Below are positions 12,601 to 20,124 of a DNA stretch of 23,159 nt, in pieces. Location: the NCBI RefSeq assembly GCF_001039355.2, contig NW_019775418.1:126001-149159 (forward strand), read 5' to 3'. The translations under genes and the position numbers were made by a program. The DNA comes from Lingula anatina. Lineage: Eukaryota > Brachiopoda > Lingulata > Lingulida > Lingulidae. How positions within the stretch are numbered: the stretch's first letter is position 1; the number at the start of each line of letters is the position of its first letter. A model generated the notes under the pieces. That model was not told where the DNA came from. It made no database searches and saw only the letters and a list, made by a program, of their open reading frames with translations.

Positions 12601-15600
12601 TCAGACAGACTTGAGATTAAGTATTCAGTGGAAATTCAGCCTACAAGTTTTTTCAAAGAATTCGTACAATGTTTAATATTTCCTATTTTCCCTATAATGT
12701 TAGATTGTCCCCAAAAATGTGGTTCAGAAAAAGTGACTTCTGTTAATTAATAGTCATTAATTAGCAATTATGACTCCAGGGTTTTGAGAAAACCATTTTT
12801 GGCAGCTTCCTTGGTCTCTTATGGCAGATTAGGTCACCACTTTTCTTAGAATAAGTGGTAGTGATCAAAGAATAATTAGTCTCAAAAACTGACAGCCCTC
12901 CTTAGTTTATAATAATTCTCTATGAAATATTGATTGATTGTTATTTTGTTCTGTATGTTTGCTTAGAAGAATTCCTACCATTTGAATAAAAAATTGCCCA
13001 CTATATTTTTGAGGGTATTGTAGGCTGATGTTTGATTGAAATAGAACTATTATAATATCTTCTAGTCAAAAACAAATGTCTTATAAATCATCAGGTTTAA
13101 AAAATGTCCTTTTTAATATTATTATCCATTTTTCAAAGCTCATTTAACATGTGACCTGCTTATTTTAAATAATTTACTCAAAGAAGATTACTTTTTAATA
13201 ACTTGATTTGCCTATAATCTCTTTTAGGGTGAAGCACAGAAAATAGAACGTCTGATGGAAGCTTTTGCGAGACGCTACTGCGAGTGCAACCCAGATGTGA
13301 TCAAGAAATTCCGCACAACAGACACAGTTTTCCTTCTGGCGTTTGCCATAATTATGCTAAACACTGATCTTCACAGTCCCAATGTGAAACAGGAAAGAAG
13401 AATGAAATTACCAGATTTTATCAAAAATCTCAAAGGTACATTTTGGGATTTTGGGCTATAATTTACTTGATAGTTAACTTTTGTCTTTTAAGTATAAGAC
13501 ATTTGATGACTATAATCAGATAATATTTTTTAATTTTGATGTAATTGGTTTGATAGATAGTTTACAAGTATTGTCTTTAAGTATAAGACATATGTTTGGG
13601 CTAAAATCACATTTAAATATGTCAACCTTTTTTTTTTTTTTTGGACACAGATTTTGATGTTTCAAGTTGTTCATAAGATTAATTATTTTGACAGTTCTAG
13701 GAGATCAAAATGTTTGATTGTCTTGCAGTGCAACATGCTTTAGAAGCTGCTATTTTATCTTTACAAATGTAAATCTATTGTAAACAATTATTATTATAAA
13801 TATGAACTCTTATCACAGGAATTGATGACGGTGATGATGTAGATGCTGATCTACTGGCTGGAATATTTGAGAGGATACGACAGTCTGAATTTAAACCGGG
13901 AGTTGATCATGTGACCCAAGTTATGAAAGTTGAGCAGACGATTGTGGGAAAGAAGCCAGTAAGTCTCATATTTTATGGGGGAGTTTAAAAAGGGTCATTT
14001 TGCCTTGAGCTGAATCATAATTTGATTTAGGTTCCATTCCACTTCTCATTTTGCAGGAAACTGTTTAACTTTTACAGAAAAATACCCCCCCCCCTCTTTT
14101 GAAATTGCTGGCAGCATTTGGAAGTTAATTTTCAGCAACAATAATGCTCACATTGTATTTCTACACTATATTTTGCCATATGAAAATTTTAGACCTAGTG
14201 AAAATGATTATATTCTCTATGGTTTCTCTTGAAAGTAAGTCTTTTTTACATACAAAGTGCCTAACTTAAATTCACATGGGTTTCTTGTAGCAATTAGCCC
14301 AGTCTTCCAGACGCCTGGTGTGTTATTGTCGTCTCTATGAGGTGAATGACCCGACAAAGAAAGAGAAAATTGGACTCCACCAGCGGGAAATATTCTTATT
14401 TAATGACATCATGGTGGTGAGTGAATCCTCTGTCTTAAAGAGATCTGGTTTAAGTCAGATAATGTGTTTAATTTATTTCACAAAAATTTTAAACACGTTT
14501 TAAAGGTAAAATTTCATTTCTTTTATTTTGTCCAAATTTTTCACATTAGGATTTTGAAAACAAAAGCAAAAACAAGACGGGGAACATTTAAGCAATAGTT
14601 TTACTAAGGTTCCCCATTACTTTTAGGTCACAAAGATCTTTGCCAAGAAGAAGACCAGCATCACTTATAGCTTCAGACAGTCCATTCCATTAGTGGGAAC
14701 TCAGGTCTACCTCTTCGAAACTGCACGTAAGTATCAGGGATGACTTTATTTCTGAATATCTTTCTGAATTTCTGATTTTTTGGGAGCCACAAATATCAGT
14801 GGTCTAGGCAACCCCCAGGACCCCACGCCATATATTCAGATTTTTTTCACCAAATGGTTGTCTTATCCCTGAAGTACTCATGAAATTAATGGGCATGGCA
14901 CCATTGTGCTTATTAGATGTAGATTACAATTTTTTCTCAGGAGGTTGTAGAATTTTATGGAAAGGTTTTGTAATGTAAAATTGGAGATTTATATCTCTCA
15001 GAATTTAAAATTAACCAGCGATTTTTTCACTTTTTCTTCAAATCATTAGGATACACAAAGTGTGCATTAACAATTTGGTGATGACACTTTACCTGTATCA
15101 TTTCATTCCCCCTCTCATCCTTATCCTAATATTTATAGTTATGGGTTTTTTCTTTATTTCTTTTTGTCTTGTTGATTCCAGATTATAAGCATGGAGTCCG
15201 CTTGATCTCTAGTCTAGATGGGAAACCACTCATCACTTTCAATGCCAGGAATGAACATGATAGAACCAAATTTGTGGAAGATCTCAAAGAGGCTGTCTAT
15301 GAGGTAAGACATTGGCTTGTCTTGGACCATTGCTGTTTGGTGTAGCATGCTGACACCTATAAATGATTTCAGTGTTTGGTATTTCTGTTTCTGCAATTTC
15401 AAAATATAAGGTCTGTTGTTCTTGCTCACATGTGAAGAAATATATGAAATAGACTTGTCTTGTTTAGTGAGTCTTTCTTCCTAGAAAACAATTTTACTGC
15501 TTTGAAAAGTACAATTGTATTAGCATTTGGAAAATATATTTGAAAGGAATGAAATATGTTCAACATTCTATAATTCTACTATTTGTCTTCCAGATGAATG

Positions 15601-17040
15601 AAATGGAAGCAATGAGAATAGATGAAGAGATCCAGAAACACAATCGCCACAGTAGTGACTCAGGGGTGGTCGATATTGAGCTTCTCAAACCGTGTGATCC
15701 CACACCGAACAGATTCTCTGCTCCCGAGCTCAAGAAGAGTCAGCTAACAAATTCTCTAACTGATATTACAGATGGTAAGCTTTTTTTATTAAAGAGAGAG
15801 AGAGAGGGAGAGAGAGAGAGAGAGAACAAAGGGGGGGGGGGGTTAGTTTTTTTTTTTTTTTTGTGCTGTTGTTGTTTTTTTTTCAAATTGGCTAAGTTAA
15901 ACATTACATAATGATAGAGGAAATCTGTGACATTAAAAAAATTGACAAACTTTAGTTTTGTGTTCATTGGCAGTAGAAGATGAAGCTGATAGCCTTAAAA
16001 AGTACATTTATAGCACAAATCAGTCCTATACCAAGTGGACATTAATACTAAAATGTTCCTCTTATGTTTTTACTGATGTTACAAGAAACATTAAGGCTCT
16101 GTTCTCACAACTTTTAGATCGATCTATCACCGCGGGGAGTCTCACTAGATTACTGTCAGATAATCCACCTTAAGTGTCCATCCCCGCCTACTACAAGCAA
16201 AAAGGGATAATTAACTTTCATGTCCGCCCGGCTGACAGCTATTTAGCGTGAACCCCCAGGGAGTTAGGTTGATCCAATGTAGGTCGATCTAATCTATGAG
16301 AATGGGGTGTAAGGAACAATTGCACATTGCTTTAAGTTTGCATCATGTATTAAAAATATACTTTGTTTTATGTGTAGGTGCTATAGCTCAAAGAAGAGGG
16401 AGTGAGGGATCACTGGACAGCGGCATGGTGAGTCTCAGTTTCTATCCTAAATATTTGTAAATAAAATAGGTAGCTAAGTAACAGCCAATTAGGCTGATGG
16501 TTCTGTTGAAATTATCTTAGCAACTGCATATTGGACCAAGTGTGTTAAATCTCTCATCAGCCATCAAACACCCTTCTTAAAATACAACATGATGCGACCA
16601 AAAGCTGCAAAATGATTAGTTTCAGATCAGGATCCATCATTAAGGTTTTAATTAAGGAAATGCCTGGACATTGAATTTGACATTTTATCTTGTCATGAGC
16701 TTCATTCAGTAATGAAACTTGAGTTTTTAAATTATATTTATTTAGAGTAAAATCCAAGTGCATTCCATAGACTTTGTAATGCAAAAGGCAAGTTTGAAAA
16801 ATCCATAAAAACAGTTTGACACACACACACAATAAGTTTATCTTCTGAAGGTTAAATTTTATTTATCTCCACCAGGTTTCTGCCAGCTCAGCATCCAATA
16901 TGGCAAAAGAAGAAATACAAAACCAGACAAAGTCTCCAAAAACCACTTCCGGTTCCAGATTGTCAGCATTATTTGGCAAGAAGTCCAGACCCTCCAAGAG
17001 CCAGCTTAGACAGTCCACTACAGAGTCTTCAGAAGCATAG
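1..17040 (+). CDS. IQSEC: IQSEC/BRAG-family Arf guanine-nucleotide exchange factor, 3' part of gene (5' end off window)
   Basis: Multi-exon gene whose product should load GTP onto Arf GTPases (Arf6 class in known BRAGs) at the plasma membrane and endosomes. One coherent path joins 1-669, 2258-2419, 2762-2843, 5449-5656, 5999-6138, 6470-6595, 6804-6903, 7362-7483, 7774-7954, 8299-8348 and 16876-17040. An equivalent path uses the copy-B exons. Every junction is GT-AG and phase-consistent, giving about 667 visible residues: Ser-rich linker 1-215, Sec7 about 216-410, PH about 425-545, and a Ser-rich tail. The junction sequence LNLFNKKPEKG, the glutamic-finger segment GEAQKIERL, the groove segment [16 protein letters not shown] and the PH segment [12 protein letters not shown] are characteristic of IQSEC1-3 and insect Schizo/Loner. 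The IQ motif expected upstream is not in the window. The Sec7-PH exons occur twice, probably as an assembly artefact. The paralogue number cannot be assigned. Confidence 0.93.
670..2257 (+). other. Intron 1, copy A side
   Basis: 1.6-kb intron between the linker exon and the first Sec7 exon. Bases 670-956 are unique. From about 957 the sequence reappears after the n at 8611, which sets the left edge of the duplicated unit. It holds a short TTA microsatellite near 2155-2170 and a motif (ggttgtttcca) that occurs twice, near 1175 and 1248. No convincing exon or RNA gene was seen. Confidence 0.7.
2258..2419 (+). CDS. IQSEC: IQSEC exon A2: start of Sec7 domain
   Basis: Acceptor tttccag before 2258 and donor gtgagt at 2420. 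It encodes [19 protein letters not shown] and the segment [13 protein letters not shown], the first Sec7 helices. BRAG Sec7 domains carry the same KPEKG...RKGLS.QMIGE.LGN pattern. The exon enters completing a split Lys codon and leaves in phase 2. The 162-nt copy at 9904 differs by three synonymous changes. Confidence 0.93.
2762..2843 (+). CDS. IQSEC: IQSEC exon A3: Sec7 helices before the glutamic finger
   Basis: 82-nt exon after a strong pyrimidine tract and ttag, with donor gtgagt at 2844. It encodes [20 protein letters not shown] and then QGFFRMP, leading directly to the catalytic loop in the next exon. It is identical to the copy-B exon. The reading frame stays open for about 46 more codons past the donor, so intron retention would give a truncated Sec7. 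Confidence 0.93.
2844..5448 (+). other. Intron 3, copy A
   Basis: 2.6-kb intron. The first 150 bases or so after the donor, and a block near 4160-4260, are almost unchanged between the two copies, while other parts carry indels. An open frame at 3872-4279 has a counterpart in copy B, but the differences between the two are mostly amino-acid-changing, so coding use is doubtful. No repeat with clear ends was seen. Confidence 0.65.
5449..5656 (+). CDS. IQSEC: IQSEC exon A4: Sec7 catalytic core with glutamic finger
   Basis: Acceptor tctttcag and donor gtacgt at 5657. It begins [18 protein letters not shown]. The Glu at 5452-5454 aligns with the catalytic glutamic finger of Sec7 domains (Glu156 of ARNO/cytohesin-2), which displaces GDP and magnesium. 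The [16 protein letters not shown] segment is the Arf-switch-binding groove, and its Phe-Ala pair is the type found in brefeldin-A-resistant GEFs. The exon leaves in phase 1. Copy B has three synonymous differences. Confidence 0.95.
5999..6138 (+). CDS. IQSEC: IQSEC exon A5: end of Sec7 and linker to PH
   Basis: Acceptor atcatag before 5999 and donor gtaagt at 6139. It encodes [20 protein letters not shown] and a linker ending in [11 protein letters not shown]. The VE..IVGKKP segment matches the Sec7-PH linker of the BRAG family. Copy B differs by three synonymous changes. The introns on either side (about 0.34 and 0.33 kb) hold no recognised element apart from a poly-C run near 6267. Confidence 0.93.
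6470..6595 (+). CDS. IQSEC: IQSEC exon A6: first strands of the PH domain
   Basis: Acceptor ttcttgtag and donor gtgagt at 6596; phase 0 at both ends. It encodes [20 protein letters not shown] and [15 protein letters not shown], closely matching the PH domain of IQSEC proteins, which binds phosphoinositides and helps place the exchange factor on membranes. Two synonymous differences from copy B. Confidence 0.94.
6804..6903 (+). CDS. IQSEC: IQSEC exon A7: middle of PH domain
   Basis: Acceptor cttttag and donor gtaagt at 6904. It encodes [20 protein letters not shown] and [11 protein letters not shown]. The lysine-rich AKKKTS loop is a basic element of the BRAG PH domain (human IQSECs have a similar KKK loop). 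The exon leaves in phase 1 (split His codon). It is identical in copy B. Confidence 0.93.
7362..7483 (+). CDS. IQSEC: IQSEC exon A8: end of PH domain
   Basis: Acceptor ttgattccag and donor gtaaga at 7484. It encodes [20 protein letters not shown] and [15 protein letters not shown], the last PH strands and the C-terminal helix (F..DL.E pattern). One synonymous difference from copy B. The preceding 458-base intron holds nothing recognisable. Confidence 0.93.
7774..7954 (+). CDS. IQSEC: IQSEC exon A9: helical extension after PH and start of the tail
   Basis: Acceptor tgtcttccag and donor gtaagc at 7955. It encodes [20 protein letters not shown], the charged helical continuation of the PH domain, then a Ser-rich stretch with [20 protein letters not shown]. 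The exon leaves in phase 1 (GAT G). Two synonymous differences from copy B. An AG microsatellite and a G run follow in the intron (about 7972-8008). Confidence 0.9.
8299..8348 (+). CDS. IQSEC: IQSEC exon A10: short tail exon
   Basis: 50-nt exon after tgtgtag with donor gtgagt at 8349, encoding [16 protein letters not shown] after a split Gly codon. It is identical in copy B and ends in phase 0, which fits the terminal exon at 16876 but not exon B2. An upstream in-frame AG at 8111-8112 could extend it by 186 nt in copy A. Confidence 0.85.
8611..8611. other. Single ambiguous base (n) at the join of the two copies
   Basis: The only non-ACGT character in the window. The sequence to its left matches the intron at 16688, and the sequence to its right matches intron 1 at 957. 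Some short-read scaffolders write a single n when the estimated gap between neighbouring contigs is negative, meaning that they overlap. That is what two divergent haplotypes of one locus would produce. Confidence 0.9.
8612..9903 (+). other. Intron 1, copy B side (5' part absent)
   Basis: The sequence begins inside intron 1, at the equivalent of 957, and runs to exon B2. It parallels 957-2257 with scattered substitutions. There is no copy of exon 1 in front of it. No separate element was recognised. Confidence 0.75.
9904..10065 (+). CDS. IQSEC: IQSEC exon B2: start of Sec7, second copy
   Basis: Acceptor ttttcag and donor gtgagt at 10066. It encodes the same protein as 2258-2419. The three differences (two Ala codons and one Lys codon) are synonymous. 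It needs an upstream exon ending in phase 2; the linker exon ending at 669 fits, while the nearest upstream exon, A10, does not. Confidence 0.9.
10342..10423 (+). CDS. IQSEC: IQSEC exon B3: Sec7, second copy
   Basis: Identical to 2762-2843, with the same acceptor and donor. The first 150 bases or so of the following intron are also nearly identical to copy A, with one base change in the open read-through frame. Confidence 0.9.
10424..13227 (+). other. Intron 3, copy B
   Basis: 2.8-kb intron equivalent to 2844-5448. It differs by a 168-bp MITE-like insertion at 11019, a missing segment of about 97 bp near 10795, and added sequence near 13036-13128. Block 11836-11942 reads as an exact match to copy A. 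No coding exon was recognised inside it. Confidence 0.65.
11019..11186. mobile_element. MITE-like element 1 (CAGGGGCGGAT termini), present only in copy B
   Basis: 168-bp insertion flanked by the 5-bp direct repeat ACTAG (11014-11018 and 11187-11191). The copy-A site near 3524 is uninterrupted. The termini are inverted repeats: left CAGGGGCGGATTTAGG, right complement CAGGGGCGGATCCAG. Inside is a perfect 11-bp hairpin (arms 11035-11045 and 11051-11061) and three copies of a gaagacggtca-like motif. With no coding capacity it is a non-autonomous DNA transposon. The termini resemble those of the element at 19186. The superfamily is not assigned. Confidence 0.88.
13228..13435 (+). CDS. IQSEC: IQSEC exon B4: Sec7 catalytic core, second copy
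   Basis: Same 208-nt exon as 5449-5656 with three synonymous differences. The glutamic-finger Glu is at 13231-13233 (GAA instead of GAG). Acceptor cttttag and donor gtacat at 13436. Confidence 0.92.
13819..13958 (+). CDS. IQSEC: IQSEC exon B5: end of Sec7, second copy
   Basis: Same 140-nt exon as 5999-6138 with three synonymous differences. The preceding 383-base intron differs from copy A by indels, including a poly-T run near 13628-13642. Confidence 0.9.
14291..14416 (+). CDS. IQSEC: IQSEC exon B6: PH domain start, second copy
   Basis: Same 126-nt exon as 6470-6595 with two synonymous differences, and the same ttcttgtag acceptor and gtgagt donor. Confidence 0.91.
14627..14726 (+). CDS. 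IQSEC: IQSEC exon B7: PH domain middle, second copy
   Basis: Identical to 6804-6903. Acceptor cttttag and donor gtaagt at 14727. The following 455-base intron is close to copy A and holds nothing recognisable. Confidence 0.91.
15182..15303 (+). CDS. IQSEC: IQSEC exon B8: PH domain end, second copy
   Basis: Same 122-nt exon as 7362-7483 with one synonymous change (Val codon). Confidence 0.91.
15594..15774 (+). CDS. IQSEC: IQSEC exon B9: post-PH helix and tail, second copy
   Basis: Same 181-nt exon as 7774-7954 with two synonymous changes (Ile and Arg codons). It is followed at about 15790-15865 by a longer AG/G/T simple-sequence stretch than in copy A. Confidence 0.89.
16097..16309. mobile_element. 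MITE-like element 2, present only in copy B
   Basis: 213-bp insertion flanked by TAAGG (16092-16096 and 16310-16314). Copy A reads straight through this point near 8234. The ends form imperfect inverted repeats sharing TTCTCA and TTAGATCGA blocks about 30 bases deep. There is no coding capacity. It lies in the intron before exon B10 and introduces stops into an open frame that is continuous in copy A. The superfamily is not assigned, and the target-duplication length (4 or 5) is slightly ambiguous. Confidence 0.8.
16378..16427 (+). CDS. IQSEC: IQSEC exon B10: short tail exon, second copy
   Basis: Identical to 8299-8348, phase 1 in and phase 0 out, and followed by a 448-base intron to the terminal exon. 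Confidence 0.86.
16876..17040 (+). CDS. IQSEC: IQSEC terminal coding exon
   Basis: Acceptor ctccaccag before 16876. The frame continues in phase 0 for 54 codons to TAG at 17038-17040. The tail is Ser/Thr/Lys-rich, with [20 protein letters not shown] and a final TTESSEA. I see no clear PDZ-binding C terminus of the kind present in some vertebrate IQSECs. The exon is present once, only downstream of copy B. Confidence 0.88.
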   Translation, partial: VSASSASNMAKEEIQNQTKSPKTTSGSRLSALFGKKSRPSKSQLRQSTTESSEA

Positions 17041-17260
17041 CTTTGCTGTTAAAATTCAGATACAGTGCACCCTGGCAAATAAGAACCTCATTTAAACTGG
17101 GAGCTTTCATATAACATACTGAATATGAAAGTCTTGGTCGTGTTGAACAAAGATCTGCACTATGTATGCATATAAGGGGCAAAAAAGCCAGTCCCTGTTT
17201 GTACGCCATTCAAATATATGACTTTGTCTTAACAGTTTGATCCTTCCCTTGTTTGCTTGA

Positions 17261-17335
17261 TGTTTCCATGGTAACATGAAGCACTTGAAGATGTTTCCGT
17301 GGTGACATGAAGCTATTTCCATAGTGACATGAAGC
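17261..17335 (+). repeat. Three degenerate 22-nt tandem copies in the 3' UTR
   Basis: The unit is tgtttccatggtaacatgaa followed by gc, at 17261-17282, then with base changes at 17292-17313 and 17314-17335. Each unit keeps the core acatgaagc. The first two are separated by 9 bases and the last two are adjacent. Confidence 0.8.
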
Positions 17336-17623
17336 TGTTTTTGTTGTATACTTTAGGAGCTATGGGCATTAACAGTAATGTTTCGCCTAGTGTAAGATGT
17401 TGCTGTACATCCTGAAGCTGCCTTCTTGGAGATTCAGAAACTGTTTTTTATGAGTTGGTATCTCCACATCAGACTGTTGCTGTCCATATTCCACAAGGCT
17501 GTTGTTGTTTTAAAAGGACAATATTGCTACTGTAACCATGTTGTTGAAATGATTTTAACTGCTTCATCGTAGCCATCTTAAGTATGTCTATTGAAATTGA
17601 AGTTTGCCTTACAGAGAAAGAAG

Positions 17624-17677
17624 ACACACACATATACATGCATGCATACATACACACATACACACATTCACACATGT
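17624..17677. repeat. CA/TACA-type microsatellite
   Basis: Imperfect run of acac, atac and catg units in the 3' UTR. Open frames across it on both strands come from the simple repeat. Confidence 0.85.
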
Positions 17678-18715
17678 CCACCTAGGATTGCTTCCAGAAT
17701 TGTATAGGTGCCATTCAGAAAAGATTATTGTTTTTGTTAATCACATAATTCTTCTTAAACTTGATTTGAATTATTTTATGATTTTTCGTTACTTATTTTA
17801 AACATCAAGGGAAGGTGACAGCAGTAATATAAGTCGGATGGTTTTACTGACATTTGGTACCTTACAACATTTGAATAAGGATGAATGAAATTGGATTTTC
17901 TGAAGATTGAGAGGTGTGAATTATGGATTTGAGTGTTGAACTTAACATGGATGTGAGTTAGATTATCAGGCAGTTGTTTGTAAAACATAATGCCATTCAA
18001 TCTGGTTTCAGTTCCAGTGTTGGTATTTATAGTTTTAATATAAATACTAAGTTATGCTGACAATAGAAACAATTTTTTGTAAAAAGATTTTTGTAAATAT
18101 ATTGTGCAATTGTTTGATAGATGCAAGATATCCTTAAAAGGGACCAGTGTAATTATTGAAGACTGGTTTATTCTTGGGTATTTATTATTGATATTTATTT
18201 GGTGCACTGCAGACATGGCCCTTTAGATCTGCAAAAATTATTGATCTGCTCAGACCTGGTTGCAATATCTTGTAAAAAGATCAGACTGCCTCAGACCTGT
18301 AGCCACATATATTACTCCATGTATTATATACCAAAGATTTTGAATAATTCCTAAGATTATGTACTTTGTCTGTTTGAGCAGGATTACTGTTAATTTGTAC
18401 ACTTGTTCCTATTAAGATGAGTTGATTTGACTTGGATATGACTCTCAGATTGAAAAGGAATAAAAATGAAGTAGAAATATTGAGCAAGCACGGTTGGGCA
18501 AATATTGATAAGGGCTGTTGTTGCATTTTATTCACTTAGAAATCAGCTGGCTGATTCAATGGTAGTTCACATTGGCAGAATTTAGACAAGTAATTATTGG
18601 TTAAAATGAACCTGTGTTCCCATTGCCGTTGGTGTTGACAAATTATTTCTTTATTTAGCTGTTCCTGTTTAATAACCTGATTATTGTATATAATTGGACG
18701 CATTTGCTATCACAC

Positions 18716-18721
18716 AATAAA
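18716..18721 (+). terminator. Probable poly(A) signal AATAAA of IQSEC
   Basis: Canonical hexamer about 1.68 kb after the stop codon, followed within 30 bases by tgtttttttag, a U/GU-rich downstream element. A Pumilio-like TGTATATA lies 24 bases upstream. No transcript evidence is available here. Confidence 0.65.
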
Positions 18722-18745
18722 CTGGTATACCGTATCGTACAAAAC

Positions 18746-19185
18746 TGTTTTTTTAGTTATTTCAGTGATTCCATTTTGGTTATTTTGGTGTCTTACATCA
18801 TCATATAAATTTGAGTAAGTCAACTCTTACATCTATTGTGAAACGCAAAATAACCGACTTATCTTTAGTGGGCCTAAGTTTTAACCCAAAACTTTGAGAA
18901 CCCAGCCTAAGGGCGTGACTGCGGTGTGAAATCCATAGAACACGGTGGTGTAGCTTCATGACTTCGGGCAGCTTGCTATCAGCAGTTTTTATCTTGATAA
19001 CCATAAATTATATGTATCATAAGTCAATTGAATACTGAAGACTATTTGCCGCCCTTTGCTACAGTAACCCACCCCTTTCCACACTCAGCAGGCTCTGTAT
19101 GCAAAGAAAGCACTTTGAATCTGTTATTTTACTCTCAAAGCACAGTTAATAAGCCTAAGGGTTCCCAATCAGACTATCACTTTAC
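18746..19185. other. Intergenic stretch with nothing recognised
   Basis: About 440 bases of ordinary-looking sequence between the IQSEC 3' end and the next repeat element. Short open frames on both strands show no recognisable motif. Confidence 0.6.
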
Positions 19186-19394
19186 CAGGGGGGGCAAATC
19201 CAGGATTATCTGAAGAGGGTACGCGGATCCGAAGCCCCCCACCCCCACCCCCTTGGCGTGGGTTTAGCGAGCCCACTATGATTCAGTTAGTTAAAATTCT
19301 AATTTCAAGAGGAGACCGTTAGTGTTATTTTTTTTTCAGAAATAGAAGGGGGGGGCAGGACCCCCCTGACACCCCCCTCCTAAATCCGCCACTG
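19186..19394. mobile_element. Terminal-inverted-repeat element, CAGKGGCGGAT-type ends
   Basis: 209-bp element flanked by CTTTAC (19180-19185 and 19395-19400). The left end is CAGGGGGGGCAAATCCAGG. The right end, complemented, is CAGTGGCGGATTTAGGAGG. The interior has C-rich and G-rich runs and no coding capacity. The termini resemble those of the element at 11019, suggesting one family of non-autonomous DNA transposons. The apparent target duplications are 6 bp here and 5 bp there. Confidence 0.75.
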
Positions 19395-19400
19395 CTTTAC

Positions 19401-19888
19401 GTGAATCGATCAAATTAACACACCTGGCACTGAGCAGAATGCAGAAGATTTTACGGGTACTTTGGAAACGAGGTGTGTTGATCTGATTGTAATCAGAGAG
19501 AATCACAAGGCAACGTTGAAGGCAAGACAGATTTTTCATCTTGTCAGGGTTCGTGTGATGTCAATTAATCTGACGACTTCAGTGACAAAAAAATTTGCAG
19601 TCTGATATAAAAAATAAACGGATGAGCAAAATTCCATTCAAATTGACGAAAGCTATATGATAATTTGCGCGCGTGAGAGGTGCAAAAATTAAATTCCTTC
19701 AGTGTTTTGTATCTATATTACAAATTAAAATTCAGGTCGAATATCGTAATCTGTGCACAAGTTGGAAGACAAGTGTGAATGCGACAAAGTGTAAGTAGAA
19801 TCATCTACCAGAGCTACGGATTGTTTTTTCACCTCAAGATCACAGATATGTGTCTGGCTAATTCAGCACATTTTTTTCCACTGTGTCA
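19401..19888. other. Intergenic stretch with nothing recognised
   Basis: No gene, RNA or clear repeat was seen between the two intergenic elements. Confidence 0.55.
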
Positions 19889-20124
19889 GGCCTTATAAAC
19901 ACTACCCGCAGATCTTTTAGCAGTAACTTCAACATTAACCACAAAACCCACGAATTAACCATCGCACCGTACAATTATTTAGCACCAACAAAGCGATACC
20001 TAGCACTAAATATTCAACCGCCCTGGTAGTGCTGGTTAATTTGTGGGTTATGTTATTAATTTAGGTGTTAGTGCTAAAAGATCTGCGGGTAGTGTTAGTA
20101 AACACCAAATCCGTTTATAAGGCC
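19889..20124. mobile_element. Foldback-type inverted-repeat element
   Basis: The left arm (19889-19961) and right arm (20033-20124) are inverted copies sharing GGCCTTATAAAC at the tips, ACTACCCGCAGATCTTTTAG inside, and an AATTAACCA end. The right arm has an extra 17-base stretch near its tip. The middle carries further tagcac(t)aa motifs. A TGTGTC near both outer edges could be a target duplication, but the boundaries are uncertain by a few bases. No coding capacity. Confidence 0.72.

Larger units (their letters stand above)
8612..16689 (+). repeat. Duplicated unit, copy B (Sec7-PH exon cassette)
   Basis: Second copy of 957-8610, about 8.08 kb long because of two MITE-like insertions (11019-11186 and 16097-16309), extra sequence around 13036-13128 and a longer AG/G/T simple-sequence stretch near 15790-15865. 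It runs on without a break into the terminal exon and 3' UTR, so this contig carries the true 3' end of the gene. Confidence 0.92.
17041..18745 (+). other. IQSEC 3' untranslated region (approximate end)
   Basis: About 1.7 kb of AT-rich sequence after the stop, reaching an AATAAA followed by a T-rich region. It holds a three-copy degenerate repeat (17261-17335), a CA/TACA microsatellite (about 17624-17677) and two matches to the Pumilio consensus TGTANATA (18092-18099 and 18685-18692). The end is inferred from the poly(A) signal. An earlier AATAAA at 18459-18464 could give a shorter form. Confidence 0.7.

Noticed and set aside
15740-15967. Minus-strand open frame with Lys-, Pro- and Ser-rich runs
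   Set aside because: It is produced by the AG, G and T simple-sequence stretch in the intron.
958-16689. A genuine IQSEC gene with two Sec7-PH modules in one polypeptide
   Set aside because: Phase at the A10-B2 junction gives a stop, the n sits at the join, and all coding differences are synonymous. An assembly join explains all of this more simply.
17469-17801. Overlapping open frames on both strands around the CA-rich repeat
   Set aside because: They are microsatellite translations within the 3' UTR and have no recognisable domain.
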